The notes beneath the pieces are model-generated. The model had not been told where the DNA came from. It was given only the letters and a program-made list of their open reading frames with translations, and did not search any database. Below, piece after piece: positions 42,376 to 52,168 of a stretch of DNA of 64,000 nucleotides. Position 1 is the stretch's first letter, and the number at the start of each line of letters is the position of its first letter. This DNA is from Brevundimonas sp. (GTDB taxonomy: Bacteria > Pseudomonadota > Alphaproteobacteria > Caulobacterales > Caulobacteraceae): the NCBI RefSeq assembly GCF_016742135.1, contig NZ_JACVCG010000004.1:1-64000 (forward strand). The letters are read 5' to 3'. A program made the position numbers and the translations under genes.

Positions 42376-42954
42376 GTGAAAATCATCGGCAATCTGATCC
42401 TGGCGGCGGTGGTTCTGCTGGTCGTCAGCTTCTTCGCGGCCCCCGGTGTCGCCTTTTTTGCGCTGCGCGGCGCGGCGGACAGCGGTGATGTGGCCGAGCT
42501 GGACCGGCTGGTCGACTATGGCGCCATGCGCAAGGCCCTGGGCCCGCAGCTGACCGGGCGGGTCGACACCCTGACGCCGCCGCCCTCCATCCTCGAGGAT
42601 CCCATCGGCGCCGTTCAGCGCCAGTTCCAGCGCGGGCCGGTGGCCGAAGGACCGAGGGCCGACGCCTACCTGACGCCTGCGGCCCTGGGCGCCCTGACCC
42701 GGGGCGAGGGACGCGCCGCCGCCCTGCGCTCCGAGGCGACGGGTCCGGATGCCGAGCCGCCCCGTGGCGGCCCGTGGCCGCGCCCGGTCTACTGGGGCAT
42801 GGACCGCGCCCGCATGGCGGTGACCGGGAACAGCGGCGACGACACCGTCTTCACCTTTGCCCGGACCGGCTTCTTCAGCTGGCATCTGGTGCACGTCAGC
42901 CTTCCGGAAGAGCGCCTGCCCATCGTCGGCCAGAGCGGTCGCAAGGGCGGCTGA
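42376..42954 (+). CDS. DUF2939 family protein, copy 1
   Basis: About 192 residues. GTG start after ACGGAGAGG, an N-terminal membrane anchor (LILAAVVLLVVSFFAAPGVAFF), then the family core ALRGAADSGDVAELDRLVDYGAMRKALGPQL and a C-terminal beta part (FTFARTGFFSWHLVHVSLP). It shares the layout of the next gene and looks like a tandem paralogue. The family has no known role. Confidence 0.75.
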   Translation: MKIIGNLILAAVVLLVVSFFAAPGVAFFALRGAADSGDVAELDRLVDYGAMRKALGPQLTGRVDTLTPPPSILEDPIGAVQRQFQRGPVAEGPRADAYLTPAALGALTRGEGRAAALRSEATGPDAEPPRGGPWPRPVYWGMDRARMAVTGNSGDDTVFTFARTGFFSWHLVHVSLPEERLPIVGQSGRKGG

Positions 42955-43057
42955 CCGGATGGCCGAACGCGGCGACTCACGGCAACCCTGATCCCCGGGA
43001 AGCGTTGGGGTGGCGGGAGTGCCCGGTCCGTGACCGGTCAGGTAAGGTGAGGGGATC

Positions 43058-43606
43058 ATGCGTAAACTTGTGACCGGCGTGGCCGGTCTGGCCATCGTGC
43101 TGCTGCTCGGGGCCTGGGCCCTGTCACCCGTCTTCGCCATGCAGGCCCTGACCCGGGCGGCCGAACAGGGCGATGAGGCCGCGCTGGAGCGGCTGGTCGA
43201 CTTTCCCGCCGTGCGACAGAGCCTGAAGGATCAGGTGAACGCCCGCATGCTGGCCGAGATGCGGAATGGCGGCTCCGACCTCGATCCCGCCCTGGCCGGG
43301 ATCGGCATGTTACTGGGGCCGGCCATCGTCTCGGGGGCCATCGATGCCGTCATTACCCCCCAGGGCGTCGCCACCATGGTCCGCACCGCCGAGGCGCCCG
43401 AGCCCCAGGACGTGCTCAACCGCCCCCGGCCGACCCCCGGCAAGACCGGGGACGACGTCCGCAAATCCTGGATCTATCGCGGCGCCAACCGCGTCGAGGT
43501 GCGCCTGACCAAAACCGACCGCCCCGACCAGCCCCTGATCCTCAACATGGACCGCCAGGGCCTGTTCGGCTGGCGCCTCGTCGAAATCGACCTGCCGGAC
43601 GCGTAG
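43058..43606 (+). CDS. DUF2939 family protein, copy 2
   Basis: 182 residues. N-terminal anchor (GVAGLAIVLLLGAWALSPVFAM), then ALTRAAEQGDEAALERLVDFPAVRQSLKDQ, the DUF2939 signature, and a C-terminal FGWRLVEIDLP like that of copy 1. It is probably anchored in the inner membrane with a periplasmic body. Confidence 0.8.
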   Translation: MRKLVTGVAGLAIVLLLGAWALSPVFAMQALTRAAEQGDEAALERLVDFPAVRQSLKDQVNARMLAEMRNGGSDLDPALAGIGMLLGPAIVSGAIDAVITPQGVATMVRTAEAPEPQDVLNRPRPTPGKTGDDVRKSWIYRGANRVEVRLTKTDRPDQPLILNMDRQGLFGWRLVEIDLPDA

Positions 43607-43622
43607 GGTCAGTCCCCACTCG

Positions 43623-44243
43623 TTAAAGCCACAAACCAGCCCAAGGCTTCACTTGGGACCACCATTCTGGGGGCGTTAATATTCGAATGGGGAGTTGGCG
43701 CAGCTGATCGCGCTTCTTTACGATCGTGCGCCGGTCACATGTACAGAACACGTCGCAGTCGAGGCCTATCGCGTTGCCGATTAGCTCTCGATCTGCCGGA
43801 TCAGGCAGTGAGGCCGTGAACGGAGCGTCGATAAGCCGGCGTCCTAAATCATTGGCGAAGGGCACGTCCTCGCCCTCGGGGTCGACGAGTTGGGTGCCAT
43901 AGGCCAAAAGTTCCGCCCGCTGGTCCGCGTCCGGCGTCTGGTCGAGCTCGTAGAGTGACTTTTCGGATGCGTAGATCGGCCATCCCATTCGCTGCCCGAC
44001 TTGAAAGATGTGCATCAGCGCTTCCACGTCGTTGGCCCGGGTCTCGTCGACAGGCATACTCAATGGGGCTTGCTCAAAGACGGTGGACGAGTAGCGCACC
44101 AGCAAGTTGAGCACATTCGTATCAAGGAATATGCGGCGTGGGATGTCGGCGTATGGGTATCGAGCGCAATCTGCAGAAGCCTCAGCTTGGCTGCGGTAAA
44201 GAACCCATTTGCCTCGCGATTCATCCCACTGCTCTAAAGCCAC
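43623..44243 (-). CDS. PIN-domain-like protein
   Basis: 206 residues. After 35 N-terminal residues, RRIFLDTNVLNLLVRY gives the first acidic residue of a PIN ribonuclease site; ASEKSLYEL, DPADRELIGNAIGLDCD and TCDRRTIV fit the other acidic positions. PIN domains cut RNA, often as toxins, but no antitoxin gene is next to it. It converges on the DUF2939 gene 17 bp away. Confidence 0.65.
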   Translation of the reverse strand: MALEQWDESRGKWVLYRSQAEASADCARYPYADIPRRIFLDTNVLNLLVRYSSTVFEQAPLSMPVDETRANDVEALMHIFQVGQRMGWPIYASEKSLYELDQTPDADQRAELLAYGTQLVDPEGEDVPFANDLGRRLIDAPFTASLPDPADRELIGNAIGLDCDVFCTCDRRTIVKKRDQLRQLPIRILTPPEWWSQVKPWAGLWL

Positions 44244-44346
44244 GAGACGTCCCTGAAATTCAGCATTGTGGCTTTATCCTGGAAGAAGGGTTGGCCCGGC
44301 TCTCCTGCCTGAATGTGCGTTCGATGTTGACCTGAAAAGTTCTAAC

Positions 44347-44472
44347 CGTTTCCCCGGCGAAAGCCGGGGTCCAGATGGTCGACACTGCGTCCTTGAGCCC
44401 GCGTTTCATCCTTACACCCAAGGATATGGGCATCATCCCTGTGATCTGGATCCCGGCCTTCGCCGGGAAGGC
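44347..44472. repeat. Palindromic intergenic repeat, family A, copy 2
   Basis: The arms hold CCCCGGCGAAAGCCGGGGTCCAG (44353-44374) and CTGGATCCCGGCCTTCGCCGGG (44446-44468), about 70 bp apart. They match the arms at 28-104. Confidence 0.75.
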
Positions 44473-44504
44473 AGATATCAGCGTCACCAACACCTGACGT
44501 GAGT

Positions 44505-44717
44505 TCAGTTTGCCCTCGGCGAGGCGCTCGAGTTCAAACTACAACTCTCGCTTTGCGGCAGGTTCACGGAACATCGCTTGCCTTCGATGAAGGCCTCAAA
44601 GTCGAAAGCCGTCGACGGACCGCTGGCCTCACCAACGGCGAGAGCGGCCCGGAGTGCGTCTCGGTCGACGAACTCACCAAAGTGATCGCTGAGGGTCACG
44701 GAGGAGTTCTTGCCCAT
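44505..44717 (-). pseudogene. ParD-like antitoxin gene with internal deletion
   Basis: The start MGKNSSVTLSDHFGEFVD is the N-terminus of ParD antitoxins, and ALRAALAVGEASGPS then FDFEAFIEGKR is their C-terminal, toxin-binding part. About 30-35 residues in between, normally the helix-rich part with SASEVVRAGLRLLEE, are missing without a frameshift. No parE follows. It looks like a degraded toxin-antitoxin locus. Confidence 0.65.
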
Positions 44718-44755
44718 GGAGCACGAATACCACGATCAGGGACGTCTGGGCAGAC

Positions 44756-47416
44756 TCAGCCCCCCAGCGCATCCCGCACGGCCTGAAGCCCGGCTTCGGC
44801 TTTTGCCCCGTCCGGGGCGCCGCCCTGGGCGAAGTCGGGCTTGCCGCCGGCGCCTTGTCCGCCCATGGCCAGGACCGCGGCGCGGGCCAGGTCGGCGGCG
44901 TTGATCCGGTCGGTGACGTCCGAGGTCACGGCCACGGTCACAGCCGCCTTGCCGTCGGTCGTGCCGATCAGGGCGACGACGCCCGAGCCGACCTGTTTCC
45001 GGAAATCCTCGGCCACGCCGCGCAGGCCCTTGCCGTCGACGCCGTCCAGCACGCGCGCGATCAGCTTGATGCCGTTGACCTCTTCCGGGGCGGCATTGCT
45101 GCCCCCGCCGCCGCCCAGGGCGACCTGTTTCTTCAGCTCGGCGACCTGTTTCTCCAGCGTCTTGACCGAGCCCTGCAGGGCCTCGACCCGCCCCGGCACA
45201 TCCGCCGGCTGGATCTTGAAGTCGCGGGCCAGACCCCGGGCCACGCGGGCCTGTCCTTCCAGATACTGGCGGGCCGCCTCGCCGGTCAGGGCCTCGATGC
45301 GGCGGACGCCGGCGGCGATGCCGCTTTCGGAGACGATCTTGAACAGGGCGATGTCGCCGGTGCGCGCCACATGGGTGCCGCCACACAGCTCGACCGAATA
45401 GGGTTTGTCCTCCACCAGGCTGTGGCCCAGCGTCAGCACCCGCACTTCGTCGCCGTATTTCTCGCCGAACAGGGCGATGGCGCCAGCCTCGATCGCCGCC
45501 TCGGGGGCCATCAGCTTCGTCTCGGCCGGGATGTTCTGGCGGATGACGGCATTGACCTCGGCCTCGATGGCTTCCAGCTCGGCCTCGGTCACGGGCGCAT
45601 TGTGGCTGAAGTCAAAGCGCGCGCGTTCGGCATCGACCATCTGGCCCTTCTGCGCCACCTGCGGGCCCAGCACATTGCGCAGCGCCGTGTGCAGCAGGTG
45701 GGCGGCCGAGTGGTTGGCGCGCGTGGTCCGGCGCTTGTCCGCATCGACCGACAGGGCCGCGCGGGTGCCGGTCGCCAGCGTGCCGGCAGTGATCTCGGCG
45801 ACATGCACATACAGGTCGCCGGCCTGCTTCTTCACATCGATGACCTCGGCCGAACCGCGTGATCCATCGGAATTGGGCCATTCGATCACGCCGTGGTCGC
45901 CCGCCTGGCCGCCGCCCTCGCCATAGAAGGGGGTGGTGTCGAACAGGACCTCGACGATGTCGCCGACCGTGGCGCTGTCCGCCGACTGGCCCTCCTTCAT
46001 GATGACCAGCACCTCGCCCGAGCCGTCGATGGCCTCATAGCCGGTGAAGACCGTCGGCCCCAGCCGGTCGCGGATCGACATCCATTCGGCTGCATTGGCC
46101 ACCTGGCCCGAGCCCTTCCAGTGTTCGCGCGAGCGGGCGCGCTGCTCGGCCATGGCGTGCTGGAAGCCGTCGACATTGACCGAAAACCCGCGCCGGCGGG
46201 CCTCGTCCTGGGTCAGGTCCAGCGGGAATCCATAGGTGTCATAAAGGGTAAAGGCCGTCTGGCCGTCCAGCATGTCGCCGGCCCGGAACCCTTCGGTGGC
46301 CGTCTCGAACAGGCTCATCCCCTTCGACAGGGTGGTGCGGAAGCGGATCTCTTCCTGCTTCAGCGTATCCTCTACAAAGGCCTGGGCCCGCTTCAGTTCG
46401 GGGAAGGCCTCGCCCATCTCATCGACCAGGGTCGGCACCAGCCGGTGCATCAGCGGATCCGACGCGCCCAGCAGGTGGGCATGGCGCATGGCCCGGCGCA
46501 TGATCCGGCGCAGCACATAGCCCCGGCCCTCGTTCGACGGCGTCACCCCGTCGGCGATCAGGAAGGAGGCCGACCGCAGATGGTCGGCGATCACCCGGTG
46601 CGAGGGGGCGCGCGTCTCGTCCGACGGCGTCGAGGTCAGCTCTTCCGAGGCCCGGATCAGGGTCTGGAACAGGTCGGTGTCGAACACCGAATTCTTGCCC
46701 TGCAGCACCGAGGCGATCCGCTCCAGCCCCATGCCCGTATCGACCGAGGGCCTGGGCAGGTCGCGAACGATCGCGTCGTTCTCCTTCTCGAACTGCATGA
46801 AGACGTTGTTCCAGATCTCGACGAAGCGGTCGCCGTCCTCGTCGGGGCTGCCCGGAGGCCCGCCGGGAACATGGTCGCCATAGTCGTAGAAGATCTCGGT
46901 GCACGGGCCGCAGGGGCCGTTGTCGCCCATGGCCCAGAAATTGTCCGAACCCGCGATCCGCACGATCTTGTGGTCCGGAAAGCCCGTCACCTTCTTCCAG
47001 ATGTTCCAGGCCTCGTCGTCATCGATATAGACGGTGACCATCAGCCGGTCAGGCGACAGGCCGAAATCGCCGGTCACCAGCTGCCAGGCCTTCTCGATGG
47101 CGTGGTCCTTGAAATAGTCGCCGAACGAGAAATTCCCCAGCATTTCAAAGAAGGTCAGGTGCCGCGCCGTATAGCCGACATTGTCCAGATCATTGTGCTT
47201 GCCGCCCGCGCGCACGCATTTCTGGCTCGAGGTCGCCCGCGGCGCCGGCGGCCGGGCCGCGCCGGTGAAATAGTCCTTGAACGGCACCATGCCCGCGTTG
47301 ACGAACAACAGCGTCGGATCATTCTGCGGCACCAGCGGCGCCGAATGGATCGGCATGTGGCCGTCCGCCTTGAAATAATCGAGGAAGGTCGAACGGATCT
47401 GCTTCAGGCTGGACAT
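44756..47416 (-). CDS. alaS: Alanyl-tRNA synthetase
   Basis: 886 residues: class II catalytic core with RSTFLDYFKADGH, SAPLVPQNDPTLLFVNAGMVPFK and FEMLGNFSFGDYFK; the editing domain with HSAAHLLH and CGGTHVARTGD (zinc ligands); and a C-terminal coiled coil with a glycine-rich loop (GGGGGSN) and C-Ala domain. It charges tRNA-Ala. In Caulobacter recA is also its upstream neighbour. Confidence 0.98.
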   Translation of the reverse strand: MSSLKQIRSTFLDYFKADGHMPIHSAPLVPQNDPTLLFVNAGMVPFKDYFTGAARPPAPRATSSQKCVRAGGKHNDLDNVGYTARHLTFFEMLGNFSFGDYFKDHAIEKAWQLVTGDFGLSPDRLMVTVYIDDDEAWNIWKKVTGFPDHKIVRIAGSDNFWAMGDNGPCGPCTEIFYDYGDHVPGGPPGSPDEDGDRFVEIWNNVFMQFEKENDAIVRDLPRPSVDTGMGLERIASVLQGKNSVFDTDLFQTLIRASEELTSTPSDETRAPSHRVIADHLRSASFLIADGVTPSNEGRGYVLRRIMRRAMRHAHLLGASDPLMHRLVPTLVDEMGEAFPELKRAQAFVEDTLKQEEIRFRTTLSKGMSLFETATEGFRAGDMLDGQTAFTLYDTYGFPLDLTQDEARRRGFSVNVDGFQHAMAEQRARSREHWKGSGQVANAAEWMSIRDRLGPTVFTGYEAIDGSGEVLVIMKEGQSADSATVGDIVEVLFDTTPFYGEGGGQAGDHGVIEWPNSDGSRGSAEVIDVKKQAGDLYVHVAEITAGTLATGTRAALSVDADKRRTTRANHSAAHLLHTALRNVLGPQVAQKGQMVDAERARFDFSHNAPVTEAELEAIEAEVNAVIRQNIPAETKLMAPEAAIEAGAIALFGEKYGDEVRVLTLGHSLVEDKPYSVELCGGTHVARTGDIALFKIVSESGIAAGVRRIEALTGEAARQYLEGQARVARGLARDFKIQPADVPGRVEALQGSVKTLEKQVAELKKQVALGGGGGSNAAPEEVNGIKLIARVLDGVDGKGLRGVAEDFRKQVGSGVVALIGTTDGKAAVTVAVTSDVTDRINAADLARAAVLAMGGQGAGGKPDFAQGGAPDGAKAEAGLQAVRDALGG

Positions 47417-47574
47417 GGACGGCGCGGGCTCGGTCAGGCGGGAGGAGAGGGGAGGCAGCCGTCATATAGGGGATCGCGTCCGATTGCATCACCTGCCCGT
47501 GATCGATGAGGAGGGATCGGAGGCGCGACACTGCGGCGGGCGACGGTGCGACGCCGGCGGGATAGGGTCCATCC

Positions 47575-47700
47575 ATGCGCGAAGTGGTCGTCTGGTATGA
47601 CGGGGCCTGTCCCCTGTGTCGCCGCGAGATCGGCGTGATGCGGCGGCTGGACCGGCGCGGGGCCCTCTTGCAAAGGCGCCTGCCTGTCGTCTGCGGCTGA
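47575..47700 (+). pseudogene. Truncated DCC-family (DUF393) thiol oxidoreductase-like gene
   Basis: The frame starts MREVVVWYDGACPLCRREIGVMRRLDR, the N-terminus of DCC proteins with the CxxC active-site motif, but stops after 41 codons where members have about 110-140 residues. The end coincides with the start of an inverted repeat at 47704. The 3' part has been lost or replaced by the repeat. Confidence 0.65.
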
Positions 47701-47703
47701 TCA

Positions 47704-47830
47704 GGTTCATCACAGAGAGCACGGAGGCGACACGGAGGGCACAGGGGGGCTCTGGTCCTGGCTCAGCCTCTCGTCAGTCTCGCCCCTGCCGTGGTCTCTG
47801 TGACTCCTCTGTGACCTCTGTGATGAACCC
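47704..47830. repeat. Palindromic intergenic repeat, family D, copy 1
   Basis: Left arm (47704-47744) GGTTCATCACAGAG followed by GCACGGAGG units; right arm (about 47790-47830) is its inverse, ending CTCTGTGATGAACC. A half copy lies at 49585-49629. The remaining 150 bp to recA show no gene. Confidence 0.65.
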
Positions 47831-47976
47831 CTTTCAGGCCCGTCCACAACGGACGAAGCCGCCCGACCGGGGGGTCGAGCGGCCTCTTTCCCCGGACGGG
47901 GTCGCGGGGTCGGTGGCGGGTCGCGAGGAACCCGACCGGGGAAGTCTTTAGCGAGGCCTGGGAAAGGGGAGGGCGA

Positions 47977-49056
47977 TCAGCCCTCCAGGTCCTGCCCCTC
48001 GTCGGGCTCGGGCGAGCCCAGCAGTTCGTCGTCGATCTTGCTGGTCGACTGACGCACCGCCTTTTCGATGGCGTCGGCCACATCCGGATTGGCCTTGAGG
48101 AATTCGCGCACATTCTCGCGGCCCTGACCGATGCGCTGGCTGTCGTAGGAGAACCAGCTGCCGGCCTTTTCGATCACCCCGGCCTTGACGCCCAGGTCAA
48201 TGATCTCGCCCAGCTTGGAGATGCCCTCGCCATACATGATGTCGAAGATCACCTCGCGGAACGGCGGGGCCACCTTGTTCTTGACCACCTTGACCCGGGT
48301 GGTGTTGCCGACCACCTCGTCGCGGTTCTTGATGGCGCCGGTGCGACGGATATCGAGGCGCACCGAGGCGTAGAACTTCAGCGCATTGCCGCCCGTGGTC
48401 GTCTCGGGCGAGCCGTACATGACACCGATCTTGTGCCGGATCTGGTTGATGAAGATGACGATGCAGTTGGTCCGCGAGATCGAGGCAGTCAGCTTGCGCA
48501 GCGCCTGGCTCATCAAGCGGGCCTGAAGGCCGGGCAGGCTGTCGCCCATCTCGCCCTCGATCTCGGCCCGGGGGGTCAGGGCGGCGACCGAGTCGACCAC
48601 CACAATGTCCACCGCGCCCGAACGCACCAGGGTGTCGGTGATTTCCAGCGCCTGTTCGCCATTGTCCGGCTGGCTGACCAGCAGATCATCCAGGTTCACG
48701 CCCAGCTTCTGGGCATAGACCGGGTCCAGCGCATGTTCGGCGTCAACGAAGGCGGCCACACCGCCGACCTTCTGGATTTCCGCCACCGTGTGCAGCGCCA
48801 GCGTGGTCTTGCCCGAGCTTTCCGGGCCAAAAATCTCGATCACCCGGCCATACGGCAGACCGCCGATCCCCAGCGCCATGTCCAGGCCCAGCGAGCCGGT
48901 GGAGATGCTCGCTATCTCGGCCACAACCCCGCCCTTGCCCAGCTTCATCACCGAGCCCTTGCCGAACGCCCGGTCAATCTGGGCCAGCGCCGCTTCCAGA
49001 GCCCGCGCCTTGTCGCCGTCTTCCTTGCCCACCAGTTTCAAAGCCGCCTGTGCCAT
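47977..49056 (-). CDS. recA: Recombinase RecA
   Basis: About 359 residues. Walker [19 protein letters not shown], Walker [12 protein letters not shown], loops L1 and L2 ([26 protein letters not shown]), [15 protein letters not shown] and the acidic C-terminus. It binds single-stranded DNA, drives homologous recombination and triggers LexA cleavage. The start at 49056 has AAGGGAG 8 bp upstream; longer frames lack family sequence. An SOS-like box lies about 120 bp upstream. Confidence 0.98.
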   Translation of the reverse strand: MAQAALKLVGKEDGDKARALEAALAQIDRAFGKGSVMKLGKGGVVAEIASISTGSLGLDMALGIGGLPYGRVIEIFGPESSGKTTLALHTVAEIQKVGGVAAFVDAEHALDPVYAQKLGVNLDDLLVSQPDNGEQALEITDTLVRSGAVDIVVVDSVAALTPRAEIEGEMGDSLPGLQARLMSQALRKLTASISRTNCIVIFINQIRHKIGVMYGSPETTTGGNALKFYASVRLDIRRTGAIKNRDEVVGNTTRVKVVKNKVAPPFREVIFDIMYGEGISKLGEIIDLGVKAGVIEKAGSWFSYDSQRIGQGRENVREFLKANPDVADAIEKAVRQSTSKIDDELLGSPEPDEGQDLEG

Positions 49057-49172
49057 TGCCTTTGTCTCCCTTGCCATGATTCCCATCCGACTTCGGGAGA
49101 GACCCGCCACGGGGATGGACATCCACCCCCGGCCCCGTCCCGGTGACCGGCATATGTGCATGTTTTGTTCTG

Positions 49173-49187
49173 GTTGCCAATATGTTC
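49173..49187. promoter_or_regulatory. LexA (SOS)-like box before recA
   Basis: GTTG-N7-GTTC differs by one base from the alphaproteobacterial LexA site GTTC-N7-GTTC. It lies about 117 bp before the recA start codon, where SOS control of recA is expected. Confidence 0.5.
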
Positions 49188-49269
49188 TTTTCCGGGGTGC
49201 GACCGGGATTGACGTAGGGGGCAAATGGCGCGCCCCCTACGAGGCGCGGCGGCCGCTCCCTTGGCGTGC

Positions 49270-49497
49270 CTAGAGCGCGCCGGGCGGAAAGAAGTCAGCG
49301 CGCTCCCTGAAGCGCTTCTGCATGTAGCGGAGGCAGATCAGAAATCCCACGGCACCCAAGGCACCGGCCCCGGCCAGCAGCGCGTCCCCCCTGTCGCCGC
49401 GCAGAGCGGCCAGAACGGCAACGATCAGCGCCCCGACGCCCACAACGGCGCCTATGATCTCGTTCAGCCGGAGCATGAGGAAGAAGAGGCGGTTCAT
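49270..49497 (-). CDS. Small inner-membrane protein
   Basis: 75 residues with two membrane segments (about 12-33 and 38-58) and a basic-aromatic end (RYMQKRFRERADFF). It lies upstream of recA on the same strand. Not recognised. Confidence 0.5.
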   Translation of the reverse strand: MNRLFFLMLRLNEIIGAVVGVGALIVAVLAALRGDRGDALLAGAGALGAVGFLICLRYMQKRFRERADFFPPGAL

Positions 49498-49584
49498 CCC
49501 TCAAGGAAACCAGATTTCCGGCCCTTCGGCCATGGGTACAGCGCCGCCGTCAAACGTCAGGAGGACGGCGCGTAGTAGCCAATC

Positions 49585-49629
49585 GGGTTCATCACAGCGA
49601 TCACGGCGCATTCACAGCGACCACAGCGG
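49585..49629. repeat. Palindromic intergenic repeat, family D, half copy
   Basis: GGGTTCATCACAGCGATCAC, then ATTCACAGCGACCACAGCG, matches one arm of the repeat at 47704-47830; the inverted arm is missing. Confidence 0.55.
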
Positions 49630-49645
49630 TGTCGAGCGCGATACA

Positions 49646-49790
49646 TCGTCTCCTCCCCATCTCTTTGATGGGGAGGGGGACCACGAAGTGGTGGAGGGGT
49701 TTTTGACCGCGCGCTCCGGCCTCCAGAACCCCTCCGTCACGGCGCTGACGCGCCGCGCCACCTCCCCATCTGCGACAGGGAGGAGACAGA
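49646..49790. repeat. CTCCCC-type intergenic repeat, family B, copy 3
   Basis: It starts CTCCTCCCCATCTCTTTGA, TGGGGAGGGGGACCACGAAG, TGGTGGAGGGG, and ends GCGCCACCTCCCCATCTGCG, ACAGGGAGGAG. The layout is the same as in copies 1 and 2. Confidence 0.7.
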
Positions 49791-50278
49791 TGATAGGATA
49801 GCCGCCCCCCAATTCCCCAGCCCCTTCAACGCCCCCACCGTTTCTCGCACCGTTCTTCCCGACCGGGTCGCGGGGTGTGCAACCCTCTGCCTGTCTCCGT
49901 CGCAGGAGAGGCGCCTCGGGACCCAGGCACTGAAGCGGCGGCGGGGGCCGGTCGAGCGGGATTGCCCGGTGTAAACGCCGGGGCCCGGGGTGTTTCTGGA
50001 CACCCCGCCCGTCGCGGGCCGAGACGTCTGAAAGAGGTCGAACCGGGTCAAACGAGCCGGGGTGCGCAAGTTCGTCGGCGCCCCCGGTCCCGGCGGAAGA
50101 GACCGGAGCTTCAGACCGCTCGCGTGAACCGACCGGGGCGGCGCATAGGTCAGGTGCCGAAAATTCACACAGCGCCCGTAACGCGAAAGCAGGGCGCATA
50201 CGGTTCCGGGCCCCCGGCCCGCGCGCCGCCCGCCTCTCCCTCACCTCTGCCCCCCGGGCGAGAGGGGCTTTCGCGTGC
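49791..50278. other. Gene-free GC-rich stretch
   Basis: About 490 bp without a convincing protein gene: frames on both strands are arginine- and proline-rich. It contains several short hairpins, for example GGGGTGTTTCTGGACACCCC (about 49986-50007). I looked for RNase P RNA, SRP RNA and tmRNA core motifs and saw none. It may hold an unrecognised structured RNA. Confidence 0.35.
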
Positions 50279-50452
50279 CTATCTGACCTTTTTGTAGACC
50301 GTCAGCCCCAGCACGAAGACGGCGACCGCGATGATGACGGCCAGCCAGAACAGGATGACGGCGATGTCGACGAACACCCCGGCCAGGCCTCCGAAGCCGA
50401 GCACGGCGAGAACCAGGGCGATGATGGCGAATATGACGGCCCATTTCAGCAT
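50279..50452 (-). CDS. DUF1328 family small membrane protein
   Basis: 57 residues, MLKWAVIFAIIALVLAVLGF, GGLAGVFVDIAVILFWLAVI: two helices with the WA.if.iiA..a..lGf.g.a pattern of the DUF1328/YtjA family. GGAGGAG before the ATG at 50452 decides the start. Function unknown. Confidence 0.85.
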   Translation of the reverse strand: MLKWAVIFAIIALVLAVLGFGGLAGVFVDIAVILFWLAVIIAVAVFVLGLTVYKKVR

Positions 50453-50619
50453 GGGGGGAACTCCTCCGGATGACGGGTATGACCTCGCAACGCCGCGCGG
50501 CAGGCCGCGTTCCGCCGCGCGGTCGCCCCGGCGGGGCTTCCCAAGCCTGCAACAGCCCCGGTTTCGGAAATATCTGTCCGGCCGGTGATCCAATGGCCAA
50601 GCTTTGCGTTGGAAGCGGC

Positions 50620-52167
<1,548 letters not shown>

Positions 52168-52168
52168 C

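Noticed and set aside
49791-50278. RNase P RNA, SRP RNA or two-piece tmRNA in the gene-free stretch
   Set aside because: None of the conserved core sequences or a tag-peptide frame could be found on either strand.
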